Source: Simiduia curdlanivorans
Lineage (GTDB): Bacteria; Pseudomonadota; Gammaproteobacteria; Pseudomonadales; Cellvibrionaceae
Assembly (NCBI RefSeq): GCF_030409605.1
Contig: NZ_JAUFQG010000004.1
Coordinates: 2,715,001-2,779,000 of the forward strand
Direction of reading: 5' to 3'
Length of the DNA: 64,000 nt
The translations under genes were made by a program, and so were the position numbers. The notes below the pieces were generated by a model. It was given only the letters and a program-made list of their open reading frames with translations. It ran no database searches and was not told the DNA's origin. Positions 9,138 through 16,742 of this stretch are shown piece by piece. Position 1 is the stretch's first letter, and every line of letters starts with the position of its first letter.

Positions 9138-9545
9138 ATGAGGCAAGCGGCGGGTTTTACATTAATCGAGCTAATGATGGTGGTTGCTATTGTGGGTATT
9201 CTCGCGGCAGTGGCGATACCCTCTTATAACGACAGTGTACGAAAATCAAACCGCACCGATGGGTATGTGGTGTTAGAGGAAACCGCGCAGCGCCTACAGC
9301 GTTGCTTCACCGCTTACGGTGCCTATAACAATGCAGCCTGTACTGTGTATGGTCTGGTTTCTGGCGGCGCGGTTTTGAATTCAGAGCATAGCTATTACAC
9401 GGTCGCCATTTCCGGTGAGTCGGCAACAGCTTATACCTTGACGGCCACCGCGGTGGCCGGTGGCCAGCAGGCTGATACAGGTTGTACCGCACTTGTGCTC
9501 ACGAGTGCAGGCGCGCGTACGCCAGCGGCGTGTTGGCGGCGATAG
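9138..9545 (+). CDS. pilE: type IV pilin PilE (minor or major pilin)
   Basis: From ATG 9138 the 135-residue product reads MRQAAG|FTLIELMMVVAIVGILAAVAIPSYNDSVRKSNRTDGYVVLE. It has a six-residue leader, cleavage before Phe, Glu5, and the pilin helix. Two cysteines near the C-terminus (around residues 113 and 132) could form the disulfide loop. It resembles the short PilE that closes the pilV-W-X-Y1-E clusters of Pseudomonas. A longer frame starts at ATG 9105 inside pilY1, giving an 11-residue extension to the leader; the shorter start has a purine-rich stretch just upstream and a usual leader length. It is the last gene of the cluster. Confidence 0.88.
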   Translation: MRQAAGFTLIELMMVVAIVGILAAVAIPSYNDSVRKSNRTDGYVVLEETAQRLQRCFTAYGAYNNAACTVYGLVSGGAVLNSEHSYYTVAISGESATAYTLTATAVAGGQQADTGCTALVLTSAGARTPAACWRR

Positions 9546-9580
9546 TCTTTATCGAATCAGTTTCTGCCAGTTTGTGATTT

Positions 9581-10180
9581 ATGACTTGGTTGTTTAATCC
9601 ATACCTGGCAGAAATTTCAAGCTATGTCGAATCAGTAAGTGCTTCGGGATCGTTTACGCTAACGGAGCTTGACTTACTTAACCATCTGCGTCGAACCGAG
9701 CATGTACCAGCCGAGGTTATGTCTTCGCACGAACTCTACTGTGTTCATTTTCTTATGCGCAATGCGCTCTATCAGTTGGCACAAGCCGACGATACTGGCC
9801 TATGGCGATTCTCGCCGCTGGGCGTTGAGTGGATTAGCAGGGAATCTATTGCTCTTGATAGCGCTGTAAGCACCGATGTGGAATCTGTGAGCTTGTCTGA
9901 ATATTATCTTGATATGGATAATATAGACATGAGCGAGAGTGCGGTGGATGACCTGTTAAGTAGTTTTTGGCGTGGCTATCAGCAATACGGACAGGGTAGG
10001 TGTGCAGATACAGTGGCGGCTTTGGCGGTTTTGGAGTTGCCTTCGGTTCAAAGCCTGACGGCGTTGAAAGCTCAATATCGGCGGTTGGTAATGGAAAATC
10101 ACCCCGATAGGGGTGGTTCAAAGGAAAAAATGCAAGCGTTAACGGCGGCCTTTAGTGTGCTAAAACGCGGTCTAAAATAG
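9581..10180 (+). CDS. DnaJ-related co-chaperone-like protein with C-terminal J domain
   Basis: The 199-residue protein has an N-terminal region of the DNAJ_related family (roughly residues 1-125, starting MTWLFNPYLAEISSYVES) and a short C-terminal J domain (about 145-199). The J domain contains YRRLVMENHPDRGGSKEKMQALTAAFSVL, with the essential HPD tripeptide. J domains stimulate Hsp70 ATPase, so this is probably a specialised partner of DnaK. The N-terminal part is thought to bind a client or target; its role is not known to me. It follows pilE by 35 bp on the same strand, and no terminator could be read between them, so read-through from the pilus cluster is possible. Confidence 0.8.
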   Translation: MTWLFNPYLAEISSYVESVSASGSFTLTELDLLNHLRRTEHVPAEVMSSHELYCVHFLMRNALYQLAQADDTGLWRFSPLGVEWISRESIALDSAVSTDVESVSLSEYYLDMDNIDMSESAVDDLLSSFWRGYQQYGQGRCADTVAALAVLELPSVQSLTALKAQYRRLVMENHPDRGGSKEKMQALTAAFSVLKRGLK

Positions 10181-10234
10181 ATTTTTCGCACAAGCTGTAT
10201 CTCTTCATTCAAACTTTTCGGCTTCTCATTGGCG

Positions 10235-11305
10235 TTAATAGCGCGCCAGCAGCATGACTTTAAAACTGCCGTTATCGGCAATAAGTTGGCAACTTTTGAA
10301 TAGACCCTGCGCCCGTTTTTCAACGCCCACAAATTGATTGACTACTATTAACGCTTGGCCTTTTGGCGTGAGCCAGCGCTGCATGGCTTTGAGAAATTTT
10401 TCGGTGATATCGCCAGTTGGGGAGAAGCCTTGGTGGAAGGGCGGGTTGCATAAGATCAAGTCAACTGGCGCGCGCAGTGGCTCGCCACTTGCATCCAAAC
10501 CCCGGTCGCCGGCAAACACCTCTGCCCATGAACCGCCGTTGGCGTTAAACGCGGTCAACGCCGCCGCGCAGTTATCGGTGGCCAGCCATTGGGTGTTGGG
10601 CCAATAGTGTTCGGTGATTAATTTCGCACCGACGCTTAAATAACCGTAGCCACAGCCAAGGTCGAGCAGGCGCGATGGCACCGGTAACTGAGCTGCTAGC
10701 TTCTCTAGCTGATCCAATAAAAACGCGCTGCCGTCATCGATTTTTTGCCAGCCAAAGGTGCCGGGCTTAGACATTAAATCGCGATCGCGCCAGACTAAGG
10801 TTGGGCGCAGGTCGGGATAGTTTTGGCAGTCTACATTAGCCTTTGCGTTTTCATTGACTTGAACAGTCACTGTGTAATCGTTACCCGACTTATTGATTTT
10901 TTTATTGCCAAAGCAGGCAGCGGCTTGGTCGGCAAGGCCTTTAATGCCTTCATTCTTCTGGCCAATGAGGGTAATGGTTGCGCCGGGTTTGAGGTGATGG
11001 GCCAGTTGATTTAACAGGTAGTGGTTAACTAATTTTTCCTTCGAAATTCGGAAAATAATTTTTTGATAAGCTTGAGTGTCGAAGCAAGGCGCCAAATCCC
11101 AGTCGGAAAACCACGCCTGTTTGGCTCGCGTTTTAGCGTGCGTGTCAATATCGTAGCGGTTGGTGATGAGGTCGGGCAGTTTTTCTGTGCTGGATTCCAA
11201 CAGCGCTAAAACATTTTCATCGGCCAGCCAAAGTGTCTGCTCGCAAGCCTGCGCTAAGGTGTTGGACAACAGTTGATCGGTACTCGAGAGCTTGTGCGGT
11301 TTCAT
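10235..11305 (-). CDS. rsmC: RsmC/RlmG-type rRNA (guanine-N2-)-methyltransferase
   Basis: The 356-residue protein has the two-domain build of the RsmC/RlmG family: a degenerate N-terminal methyltransferase-like domain (about 1-175) and an active C-terminal one (about 185-356). The latter has the SAM-binding motif LLDLGCGYGYLSVGA and the catalytic NPPFHQGF motif of N2-guanine methyltransferases. The joining segment SKPGTFGWQKIDDGSAFLL fits RsmC-like proteins of pseudomonads. Such enzymes methylate G1207 of 16S rRNA (RsmC) or G1835 of 23S rRNA (RlmG); sequence alone leaves some doubt which, so the symbol is tentative. It lies 4 bp downstream of rsuA, so two rRNA-modifying enzymes appear co-transcribed. 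Confidence 0.8.
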   Translation of the reverse strand: MKPHKLSSTDQLLSNTLAQACEQTLWLADENVLALLESSTEKLPDLITNRYDIDTHAKTRAKQAWFSDWDLAPCFDTQAYQKIIFRISKEKLVNHYLLNQLAHHLKPGATITLIGQKNEGIKGLADQAAACFGNKKINKSGNDYTVTVQVNENAKANVDCQNYPDLRPTLVWRDRDLMSKPGTFGWQKIDDGSAFLLDQLEKLAAQLPVPSRLLDLGCGYGYLSVGAKLITEHYWPNTQWLATDNCAAALTAFNANGGSWAEVFAGDRGLDASGEPLRAPVDLILCNPPFHQGFSPTGDITEKFLKAMQRWLTPKGQALIVVNQFVGVEKRAQGLFKSCQLIADNGSFKVMLLARY

Positions 11306-11309
11306 AGGG

Positions 11310-11999
11310 TTATATGCTGCTTATTTCTTCGGTCGTGAGCGGGCGATAGGAACCTTCGGTGAGTGTTGGGTCGAGGCTGATGTTGCCAATGCGCTCGCGG
11401 TGCAGGGCTATGACGCGATTATTTACCGCGCCGAGCATGCGTTTCACTTGGTGGTACCGTCCCTCGGAAATCGTGACCCGACATTGATTGTTGGGTAAAG
11501 TTTCGACGGTGGCTGGCCGCGTCGGGTGGGTTTCGTTGCGCAGCAAAATACCTTGACGAAATTGTTCTTCGGCCGTGTCTACCAGCGGCTCAGCTAGCGT
11601 GGCTAAATAGGTTTTCGCGCACTCTCTCTTAGGGCTGGTGACGCGGTGATTCCAGCGGCCGTCATCGGTAATGAGTAGCAGGCCAGTTGTATCTAAATCC
11701 AAGCGGCCAACAATTTGTAGGCCGTGTCGGTTGGGTTCGTCCAATAAGTCGAGCACCGTGGGGTGATGCGCATCGGTGGTGGCGCACAGGTAGCCCGCTG
11801 GTTTATGTAGCATGAAATAACGCGCGCCGGCGGCTTTGATATTTTCACCGTCGAGGCTAACCACATCGTCTGCTCTTACCGGAAAGGCTGGGCTGGTGAC
11901 GGCGCCGTTGTTCACTGAAATACGACCCTCCTTGAGTGCCGCGTGCACTTGTTTTCGACTTAAATCAGTGGCTTGGCTTACCCAGCGATCAATGCGCAT
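11310..11999 (-). CDS. rsuA: 16S rRNA pseudouridine(516) synthase RsuA
   Basis: From ATG 11999 the protein is 229 residues, beginning MRIDRWVSQATDLSRKQVHAAL, the S4 RNA-binding domain (residues 1-50). The catalytic domain follows, with GRLDLDTTGLLLITDDG containing the catalytic Asp of the RsuA/RluB/E/F family, and then KTYLATL and GRYHQVKRML. RsuA isomerises uridine 516 of the small-subunit rRNA. A longer frame starts 33 bp upstream but would add residues absent from the family, so ATG 11999 is preferred. It overlaps the 3' end of the upstream tetR gene by 11 bp and is 4 bp from the RsmC-like gene, suggesting a tetR-rsuA-rsmC transcript. Confidence 0.88.
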   Translation of the reverse strand: MRIDRWVSQATDLSRKQVHAALKEGRISVNNGAVTSPAFPVRADDVVSLDGENIKAAGARYFMLHKPAGYLCATTDAHHPTVLDLLDEPNRHGLQIVGRLDLDTTGLLLITDDGRWNHRVTSPKRECAKTYLATLAEPLVDTAEEQFRQGILLRNETHPTRPATVETLPNNQCRVTISEGRYHQVKRMLGAVNNRVIALHRERIGNISLDPTLTEGSYRPLTTEEISSI

Positions 12000-12702
12000 C
12001 GTTAACCTCTCGGTTCGGTTGTTCGAGCGCAACGTAGTATCGGTCGGCGAGGTCGCCTAATTGCGCTAGCGCTGTCGGTGTCATAAACGCTTTCTCGAGG
12101 GCAAGCACTTGATACACGCCGCGGTGAATGAGCGCTTGATTGTTATCGTCGCCAATATCCACTTGCAAGGTGGTGCGTAAAAAGCTGACCCAATTAGTTA
12201 AGATGATCCAGGCGTTATAGCTGAGGTCGCGTTGCTCTTGCGCCGTTGCCTTAATCAAGCCTGCGCTGGCCAAGGCTTGATGAAGTTGCAGGGTTTTAGC
12301 AAAAACCGTATCGAATGTGCGTTTGTGTAAGGCTGCCAAGGTGGCTGATTCACTCAAAATATGCTCGGTGTCGCGGTAGAAAAAGCGGCAGTTCCATAGG
12401 GCTTCGGCTAATTGTTCAAGCAGCGCCGCTTTATCCACCATGGTGAATGGCCTGTCGCTGGGTGGTGTCAGTAACGCTAATACGTGCGCTTGATGGCGCA
12501 GATATAGTTCGGCAATGATGTCGCTCTTGTTGCGAAAGTGGTAGTAGAGATTGCCCGGCGATATACCCAATTCAGCGGCTATATGGTTGGTGGTCACCAC
12601 GCGCTCGCCGCGTGCATTAAACAGCTTTTGGCTGATGCTCAGAATGCGCTCGCGGGTGCTGGGCTGAGAGTCGGGTTTAAGGCTGGGCTGGGCGTTGGTC
12701 AT
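11989..12702 (-). CDS. TetR-family transcriptional regulator
   Basis: The 237-residue protein has an N-terminal TetR HTH: TRERILSISQKLFNARGE, then VTTNHIAAELGISPGNLYYHFRNKSDII (about residues 17-65). The ligand-binding part has no close relative I can name. Members repress neighbouring genes until a small molecule binds. It is divergent from an aldehyde dehydrogenase gene 107 bp away, and an inverted repeat overlaps a promoter in the gap (12743-12775). The simplest inference is that it regulates the dehydrogenase and itself in response to an aldehyde or fatty precursor. The gene overlaps rsuA downstream. Confidence 0.87.
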   Translation of the reverse strand: MTNAQPSLKPDSQPSTRERILSISQKLFNARGERVVTTNHIAAELGISPGNLYYHFRNKSDIIAELYLRHQAHVLALLTPPSDRPFTMVDKAALLEQLAEALWNCRFFYRDTEHILSESATLAALHKRTFDTVFAKTLQLHQALASAGLIKATAQEQRDLSYNAWIILTNWVSFLRTTLQVDIGDDNNQALIHRGVYQVLALEKAFMTPTALAQLGDLADRYYVALEQPNREVNDAH

Positions 12703-12742
12703 GAGCTGTCGTGGCTGGGAGGCGGAGTGGGATTATACCTGC

Positions 12743-12776
12743 TTGACAGGCTAGAGCAAATACTCTAAAACTGCAC
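12743..12776 (+). promoter_or_regulatory. promoter overlapped by an inverted repeat (candidate TetR operator)
   Basis: TTGACA at 12743-12748 is followed 17 bp later by TAAAAC, a plausible sigma70 promoter for the dehydrogenase. Within the spacer lies TAGAG-CAAATA-CTCTA (12752-12767), an inverted repeat positioned where a bound repressor would block RNA polymerase. Assignment to the adjacent TetR protein is inference from position. Confidence 0.5.
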
Positions 12777-12809
12777 CCAGTATTATTTCCCTGCCTTTGA
12801 GGAGTGTCT

Positions 12810-14249
12810 ATGAACACCGCCGCGCCCGCGTTTACCGATGCAGATCTAAGTGCCGAGCAGCTACAGGGCTTGTTAACTGCCCAACGAACTAGCTACAGCA
12901 AGCGCCCAATGCCGTCGGTGGGCGAGCGCAAAGCTAACTTGCAGCGCTTGAAATCCATGTTGATAAAGCACCAAGACGCATTAATGGATGCAATGACAGC
13001 CGACTTTTCAGCTCGTTCGCGTCATGAAATGAAGTTGGCTGAAATTCTAAGCATGACGGAAATGGTCGACTACCTGTGCAAGCGTTTGGCGAAATGGATG
13101 AAGCCAGAAAAGCGACATTTAGCTCTGCACATGCAGCCAGGTAAAGCGCGGGTTTACTATCAGCCACTCGGTGTGATTGGCATTATGGTGCCGTTCAACT
13201 ATCCCTTGTTTCTGGCTTTAGGCCCCTTGGCCACAACATTGGCAGCGGGTAACCATGCGATGATTAAAATGCCTGAAGCTACACCGGCCACTTCTGCGTT
13301 GTTGGCCGAGCTTATTGCCGATACCTTTACCGCCGATCACGTCACCGTGGTTAATGGCGGGCCGGCTGTGGCGGCGCTGTTTTCGGCGCTGCCTTTCGAT
13401 CATATTTTATTTACCGGCGCCGGCAGTATAGGTAAACATGTCATGCGCGCGGCGGCGGAAAATTTAACGCCGGTAACCTTGGAATTGGGTGGTAAGTCGC
13501 CGGTTATTGTTGCCGATGATTTTGACATTGAAGAAGCCGCGAGGCGCTTGTGTTTTAGCAAGTCGATGAATGCCGGCCAAACTTGTGTGGCGCCAGATTA
13601 CATTTTTCTACCGCGCAGAAAGCTCGATGCCTTTAAGGCGGCCTATAAAAAGGCCTTCAATGCCTTCTACCCAACCGTCAATAATAACCCCGACGTAACA
13701 GCTGTGATTAGCGATCGCCATAACCAGCGTTTGCAAGGCTGGGTAAAAGAGGCGCAGGAGCAGGGCGCGCTCGTTGAACCGGTAACCGATGAAGTGGTCA
13801 CCGACGGCACGCGCCGCACGGTAACGCAATTAGTCACTAACGTGACCCGCGATATGACCCTGATGAAGGAGGAAATTTTCGGCCCAGTATTGCCTCTGTT
13901 AACCTACGATAGCTTGGACGAAGTGATTCGCTACGTGAACGAAGGCGATAGGCCTTTAGCCTTGTACTATTTTGGTTTCGATAAGGCGCAACAGCAACGG
14001 GTGCTGGATGAAACCCATTCCGGCGCCGTGGTATTTAATGAAACGATGTTTCATGTTGCGGTCGATGACTTGCCCTTCGGCGGCATTGGCCCTTCGGGTA
14101 TGGGGCAGTATCACGGCAAAGAGGGTTTTTTAACGTTTAGTAAACCAAAATCAGTACTGTATAAGCCGCGCTTTAACGGCATGAAAATGCTCTATCCGCC
14201 TTACGGCGGTTTAGTCGATAAGGTCTTGGGTTTTTTGATTGGTAAATAG
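12810..14249 (+). CDS. NAD(P)-dependent aldehyde dehydrogenase, coniferyl-aldehyde-dehydrogenase-like
   Basis: The 479-residue enzyme belongs to the ALDH superfamily. The general-base Glu lies in LELGGKSPV (E225) and the nucleophile in NAGQTCVAPDY (C259); cofactor-binding and C-terminal segments such as EEIFGPVLPL and PFGGIGPSGMGQYHG are intact. The short, C-terminally hydrophobic form with a final KVLGFLIGK resembles coniferyl or long-chain aldehyde dehydrogenases (CalB type). It would oxidise an aldehyde to the acid. A GAGGA ribosome-binding site is seven bases ahead of ATG 12810; a GTG at 12804 is a weaker alternative. It is divergent from the TetR gene. The substrate cannot be fixed from sequence. 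Confidence 0.88.
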   Translation: MNTAAPAFTDADLSAEQLQGLLTAQRTSYSKRPMPSVGERKANLQRLKSMLIKHQDALMDAMTADFSARSRHEMKLAEILSMTEMVDYLCKRLAKWMKPEKRHLALHMQPGKARVYYQPLGVIGIMVPFNYPLFLALGPLATTLAAGNHAMIKMPEATPATSALLAELIADTFTADHVTVVNGGPAVAALFSALPFDHILFTGAGSIGKHVMRAAAENLTPVTLELGGKSPVIVADDFDIEEAARRLCFSKSMNAGQTCVAPDYIFLPRRKLDAFKAAYKKAFNAFYPTVNNNPDVTAVISDRHNQRLQGWVKEAQEQGALVEPVTDEVVTDGTRRTVTQLVTNVTRDMTLMKEEIFGPVLPLLTYDSLDEVIRYVNEGDRPLALYYFGFDKAQQQRVLDETHSGAVVFNETMFHVAVDDLPFGGIGPSGMGQYHGKEGFLTFSKPKSVLYKPRFNGMKMLYPPYGGLVDKVLGFLIGK

Positions 14250-14250
14250 T

Positions 14251-15030
14251 TTATGGTTGGTTTAATGTCGGATTAAACCACTGGGCTGACAAGTTTTCTT
14301 GCCAGCCTTTTTCTTGCCAGTTGATTTGATGGATGGCGCTAATGAATTTCGGCGCTGCGTTGCAGTTTAGGCTTATTTTTTCGCCGCTCACCGGGTGAGT
14401 AAAATCTAAGCCCACGGCGCTGAGTAATAAGTGGTCGGCGCCGAACTGATGGGCAAAGAAGTGATTGTGTTTACTTTTTCCGTGCTTCGCATCGCCCACG
14501 ATCGGATGCCCCGTGTGTTTCATGTGGCGGCGGATTTGGTGTTTTCTACCGGTCTTGGGTTTGCATAGGACAAGGGAGTAGTGGCTCACCGGGTATTTGT
14601 CCACCGCGAAAGGCAGTTCGCATCTGGCTTGGGTATAAAACTCCGTTAATGCGGTTTGCGGTTCTTTATCGCTGGCGCGATGTTTATCCGCAATGCGATC
14701 GAGTTTTACCGTCAGCGGATGGTCGCAGGTTTGGCTCTCCATGTGCCCACGACAGAGCGCGAGATAGTGTTTTTGCACCCGGTGCTCGGCAAAGTCTTCA
14801 CTGAGCACGCGCGCCGTTTCTGGGTTGAGTGCGAATAATAAAACGCCCGAAGTGGGTTTATCGAGCCGATGAATGGGGTAGACGTGTTGCTCAATCTGGT
14901 CGCGTAACAGCTGCACCGCAAACCGGGTTTCATGCCGATCAATCGGGCTGCGATGCACCAATAAACCCGAAGGTTTATTGATGGCGACCAGGTGTTCGTC
15001 TTGAAAAATAATAGGGAGTTTTTCAGTCAT
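14251..15030 (-). CDS. truC: tRNA pseudouridine(65) synthase TruC
   Basis: The 259-residue protein belongs to the RluA superfamily, with the catalytic segment VYPIHRLDKPTSGVLLFAL containing the conserved R-L-D. The P-T-S-G variant and the short form without an S4 domain fit TruC, which modifies U65 in tRNA-Ile and tRNA-Asp. Other family signatures are NKPSGLLVHRS, TGRKHQIRRHMKHTGHPIVGD and the end region with LLLSAVGLDFTHPVSGE. It converges with the aldehyde dehydrogenase gene with a single base between stops. Upstream lies folD on the same strand, isolated by a terminator. Confidence 0.86.
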   Translation of the reverse strand: MTEKLPIIFQDEHLVAINKPSGLLVHRSPIDRHETRFAVQLLRDQIEQHVYPIHRLDKPTSGVLLFALNPETARVLSEDFAEHRVQKHYLALCRGHMESQTCDHPLTVKLDRIADKHRASDKEPQTALTEFYTQARCELPFAVDKYPVSHYSLVLCKPKTGRKHQIRRHMKHTGHPIVGDAKHGKSKHNHFFAHQFGADHLLLSAVGLDFTHPVSGEKISLNCNAAPKFISAIHQINWQEKGWQENLSAQWFNPTLNQP

Positions 15031-15076
15031 CGGGTGCCGGCTGTCCGGTTAAATGCAAAGGTGAATTATAAAAATA

Positions 15077-15111
15077 AAAACCAAGCCTTTCCTGCGTCAG
15101 TGCTTGGTTTT
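15077..15111 (-). terminator. intrinsic terminator downstream of folD
   Basis: AAAACCAAGC pairs perfectly with GCTTGGTTTT around a 15-base loop. Read on the minus strand it is followed by a T-rich run, so it probably ends the folD transcript before truC. Confidence 0.75.
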
Positions 15112-15133
15112 AGCGAGAAGTTTTGGTTCGTTA

Positions 15134-15156
15134 AGCTTGCAGCTTGCAGCTTGCAG
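15134..15156. repeat. three tandem copies of a 7-bp repeat (AGCTTGC)
   Basis: AGCTTGC occurs three times head to tail between the folD stop and its terminator, followed by AG. The heptamer shares the GCTTG core with the nine-copy array at 19171-19233. Confidence 0.9.
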
Positions 15157-15210
15157 GGGGCGGAAGTGTCGGACCAGCCCCCCCGCCTTACAGCTCGCAG
15201 CCTGATCGAA

Positions 15211-16053
15211 TTAAATCGATTTCTCGCCCGAATCCACAGACTGATAAATCAGCGTGTTAATCGTCATTGGGCCAACGCCACCGGGAACCGGCGTGTAGGC
15301 ACTGACGCGATCAACCAGCGGTGCCAGTTCGATATCGCCAACACCACCTGGGTGATAGCCGGCATCGACAACCACGGCGCCATCTTTGATCCATTCGGCT
15401 TTGATGAACTCCGGTTTGCCCACAGCGCCCACCACAATGTCTGCCTGCTTAATGTGCTCGGCCAGATTTTGGGTGCGCGAGTGGCAGATGGTGACGGTGG
15501 CGTTGGCGCCGAGCAGCATCATTGCCATTGGCTTGCCCAGAATAGGGCTGCGGCCAACCACCACGGCGTGCTTGCCGGCCATATCAATCTTGTAGGCCTC
15601 GAGCAGGCGCATGATGCCTTTCGGCGTGGCACAACCGTAGGCTTCTTCGCCCATGCTCATGCGGCCAAAGCCTAAACAGGTGACACCATCGACATCTTTG
15701 TGCAGGGCAATGGCATCGAAGCAGGCGCGCTCGTCAATTTGTGCCGGCACCGGGTGCTGCAACAAAATGCCGTGCACGTTGGGATTGGTGTTGAGCTCGC
15801 CAATTTTCGCCAACAGCTGTTCTGTGCTGGTGCTACTGGGCATTTCTACCCGAATGGAGCCCATGCCAATGCGCTCGCAGGCATTGCCTTTCATTTTGAC
15901 GTAGGTGGCGCTGGCTGGGTCGTCGCCCACTAGAATAGTTGCCAGAATGGGGGTTTGACCGCCGCTTTTGGTTTTCAGTGCCGCCACGCGGGCGCTCAGT
16001 TCTTGTTCTGTCTTTAAGGCAAGAGCTTTGCCGTCAAGTAGCAGTGCTGCCAT
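15211..16053 (-). CDS. folD: bifunctional methylenetetrahydrofolate dehydrogenase/cyclohydrolase FolD
   Basis: From ATG 16053 the protein is 280 residues, the usual FolD length, starting [20 protein letters not shown]. Key segments are present: [14 protein letters not shown] with the catalytic Tyr and Lys, [40 protein letters not shown] for NADP binding, and [14 protein letters not shown] at the end. FolD interconverts 5,10-methylene- and 10-formyl-tetrahydrofolate to supply one-carbon units. The frame stays open 29 codons further upstream but those residues are not family-like, and GGAAAG stands before ATG 16053. It is divergent from the tRNA-Pro/Arg/His operon. Confidence 0.95.
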   Translation of the reverse strand: MAALLLDGKALALKTEQELSARVAALKTKSGGQTPILATILVGDDPASATYVKMKGNACERIGMGSIRVEMPSSTSTEQLLAKIGELNTNPNVHGILLQHPVPAQIDERACFDAIALHKDVDGVTCLGFGRMSMGEEAYGCATPKGIMRLLEAYKIDMAGKHAVVVGRSPILGKPMAMMLLGANATVTICHSRTQNLAEHIKQADIVVGAVGKPEFIKAEWIKDGAVVVDAGYHPGGVGDIELAPLVDRVSAYTPVPGGVGPMTINTLIYQSVDSGEKSI

Positions 16054-16235
16054 GGCAGTGCTTTCCTTTATATAGGTGTTTAATGGGGGGGTAGTTTCAA
16101 TCTGCCCGCGCATTGTCCCACAGCTGCCGCAGAGCGCCAATAGGCCGGAAAGAAGCGGGCGGTGTTGGTTGTGCCTGTGACTAAAAAGGCTAAAGTAATC
16201 AGGTACCTATTATGAAAAAATCCTCATATTTTTCG

Positions 16236-16264
16236 TTGACGAGGGCAGGGTGCATGGGTATGAT
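16236..16264 (+). promoter_or_regulatory. promoter of the tRNA-Pro-Arg-His operon
   Basis: TTGACG and TATGAT are separated by 17 bp and followed by GCGCTCC, a GC-rich discriminator typical of stable-RNA promoters. It lies 41 bp before tRNA-Pro. Confidence 0.85.
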
Positions 16265-16304
16265 GCGCTCCACTTGAAACGGCAACAGGCCGTAACGGGT
16301 ATGT

Positions 16305-16381
16305 CGGAGTGTAGCGCAGTCTGGTAGCGCGCCTGGTTTGGGACCAGGATGTCGGGGGTTCGAATCCCTCCTCTCCGACCA
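16305..16381 (+). tRNA. tRNA-Pro (anticodon TGG)
   Basis: A 77-nt cloverleaf with acceptor CGGAGTG pairing to CTCTCCG (one wobble), T-arm GGGGGTTCGAATCCCTC and encoded CCA. The anticodon loop TTTGGGA gives TGG. First gene of a three-tRNA unit. Confidence 0.96.
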
Positions 16382-16417
16382 ATTTTCCTAGCGTTTGTTA
16401 CACTTAGGTGTCGATCA

Positions 16418-16494
<77 letters not shown>

Positions 16495-16534
16495 TTATGG
16501 CAGCCGGTCAGTTGTAACAACCACACCGTATTAT

Positions 16535-16611
16535 GGTGGGCGTAGCTCAGTTGGTAGAGCCCTGGATTGTGATTCCAGTCGTCGGGGGTTCAAGTCCCCT
16601 CGTCCACCCCA
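16535..16611 (+). tRNA. tRNA-His (anticodon GTG)
   Basis: The acceptor GTGGGCG pairs with CGTCCAC. The extra G at -1 (16535) faces C73, the identity element of histidine tRNA. The anticodon loop TTGTGAT gives GTG and CCA is encoded. A T-run (TTTTT) follows at once, but no clear terminator stem was found. Confidence 0.96.
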
Positions 16612-16742
16612 TTTTTCTCGCCTTAATCTTCGTTTTTATCTCTTACTCTCCTAGTTATAAGCTTGTCCCTTATGGGTTTTCGGGTTTCTGCGGCGAGTAT
16701 TATTCGGCCGGTTGCACTTTTCTTTTGACGAAATCCCAGTTG

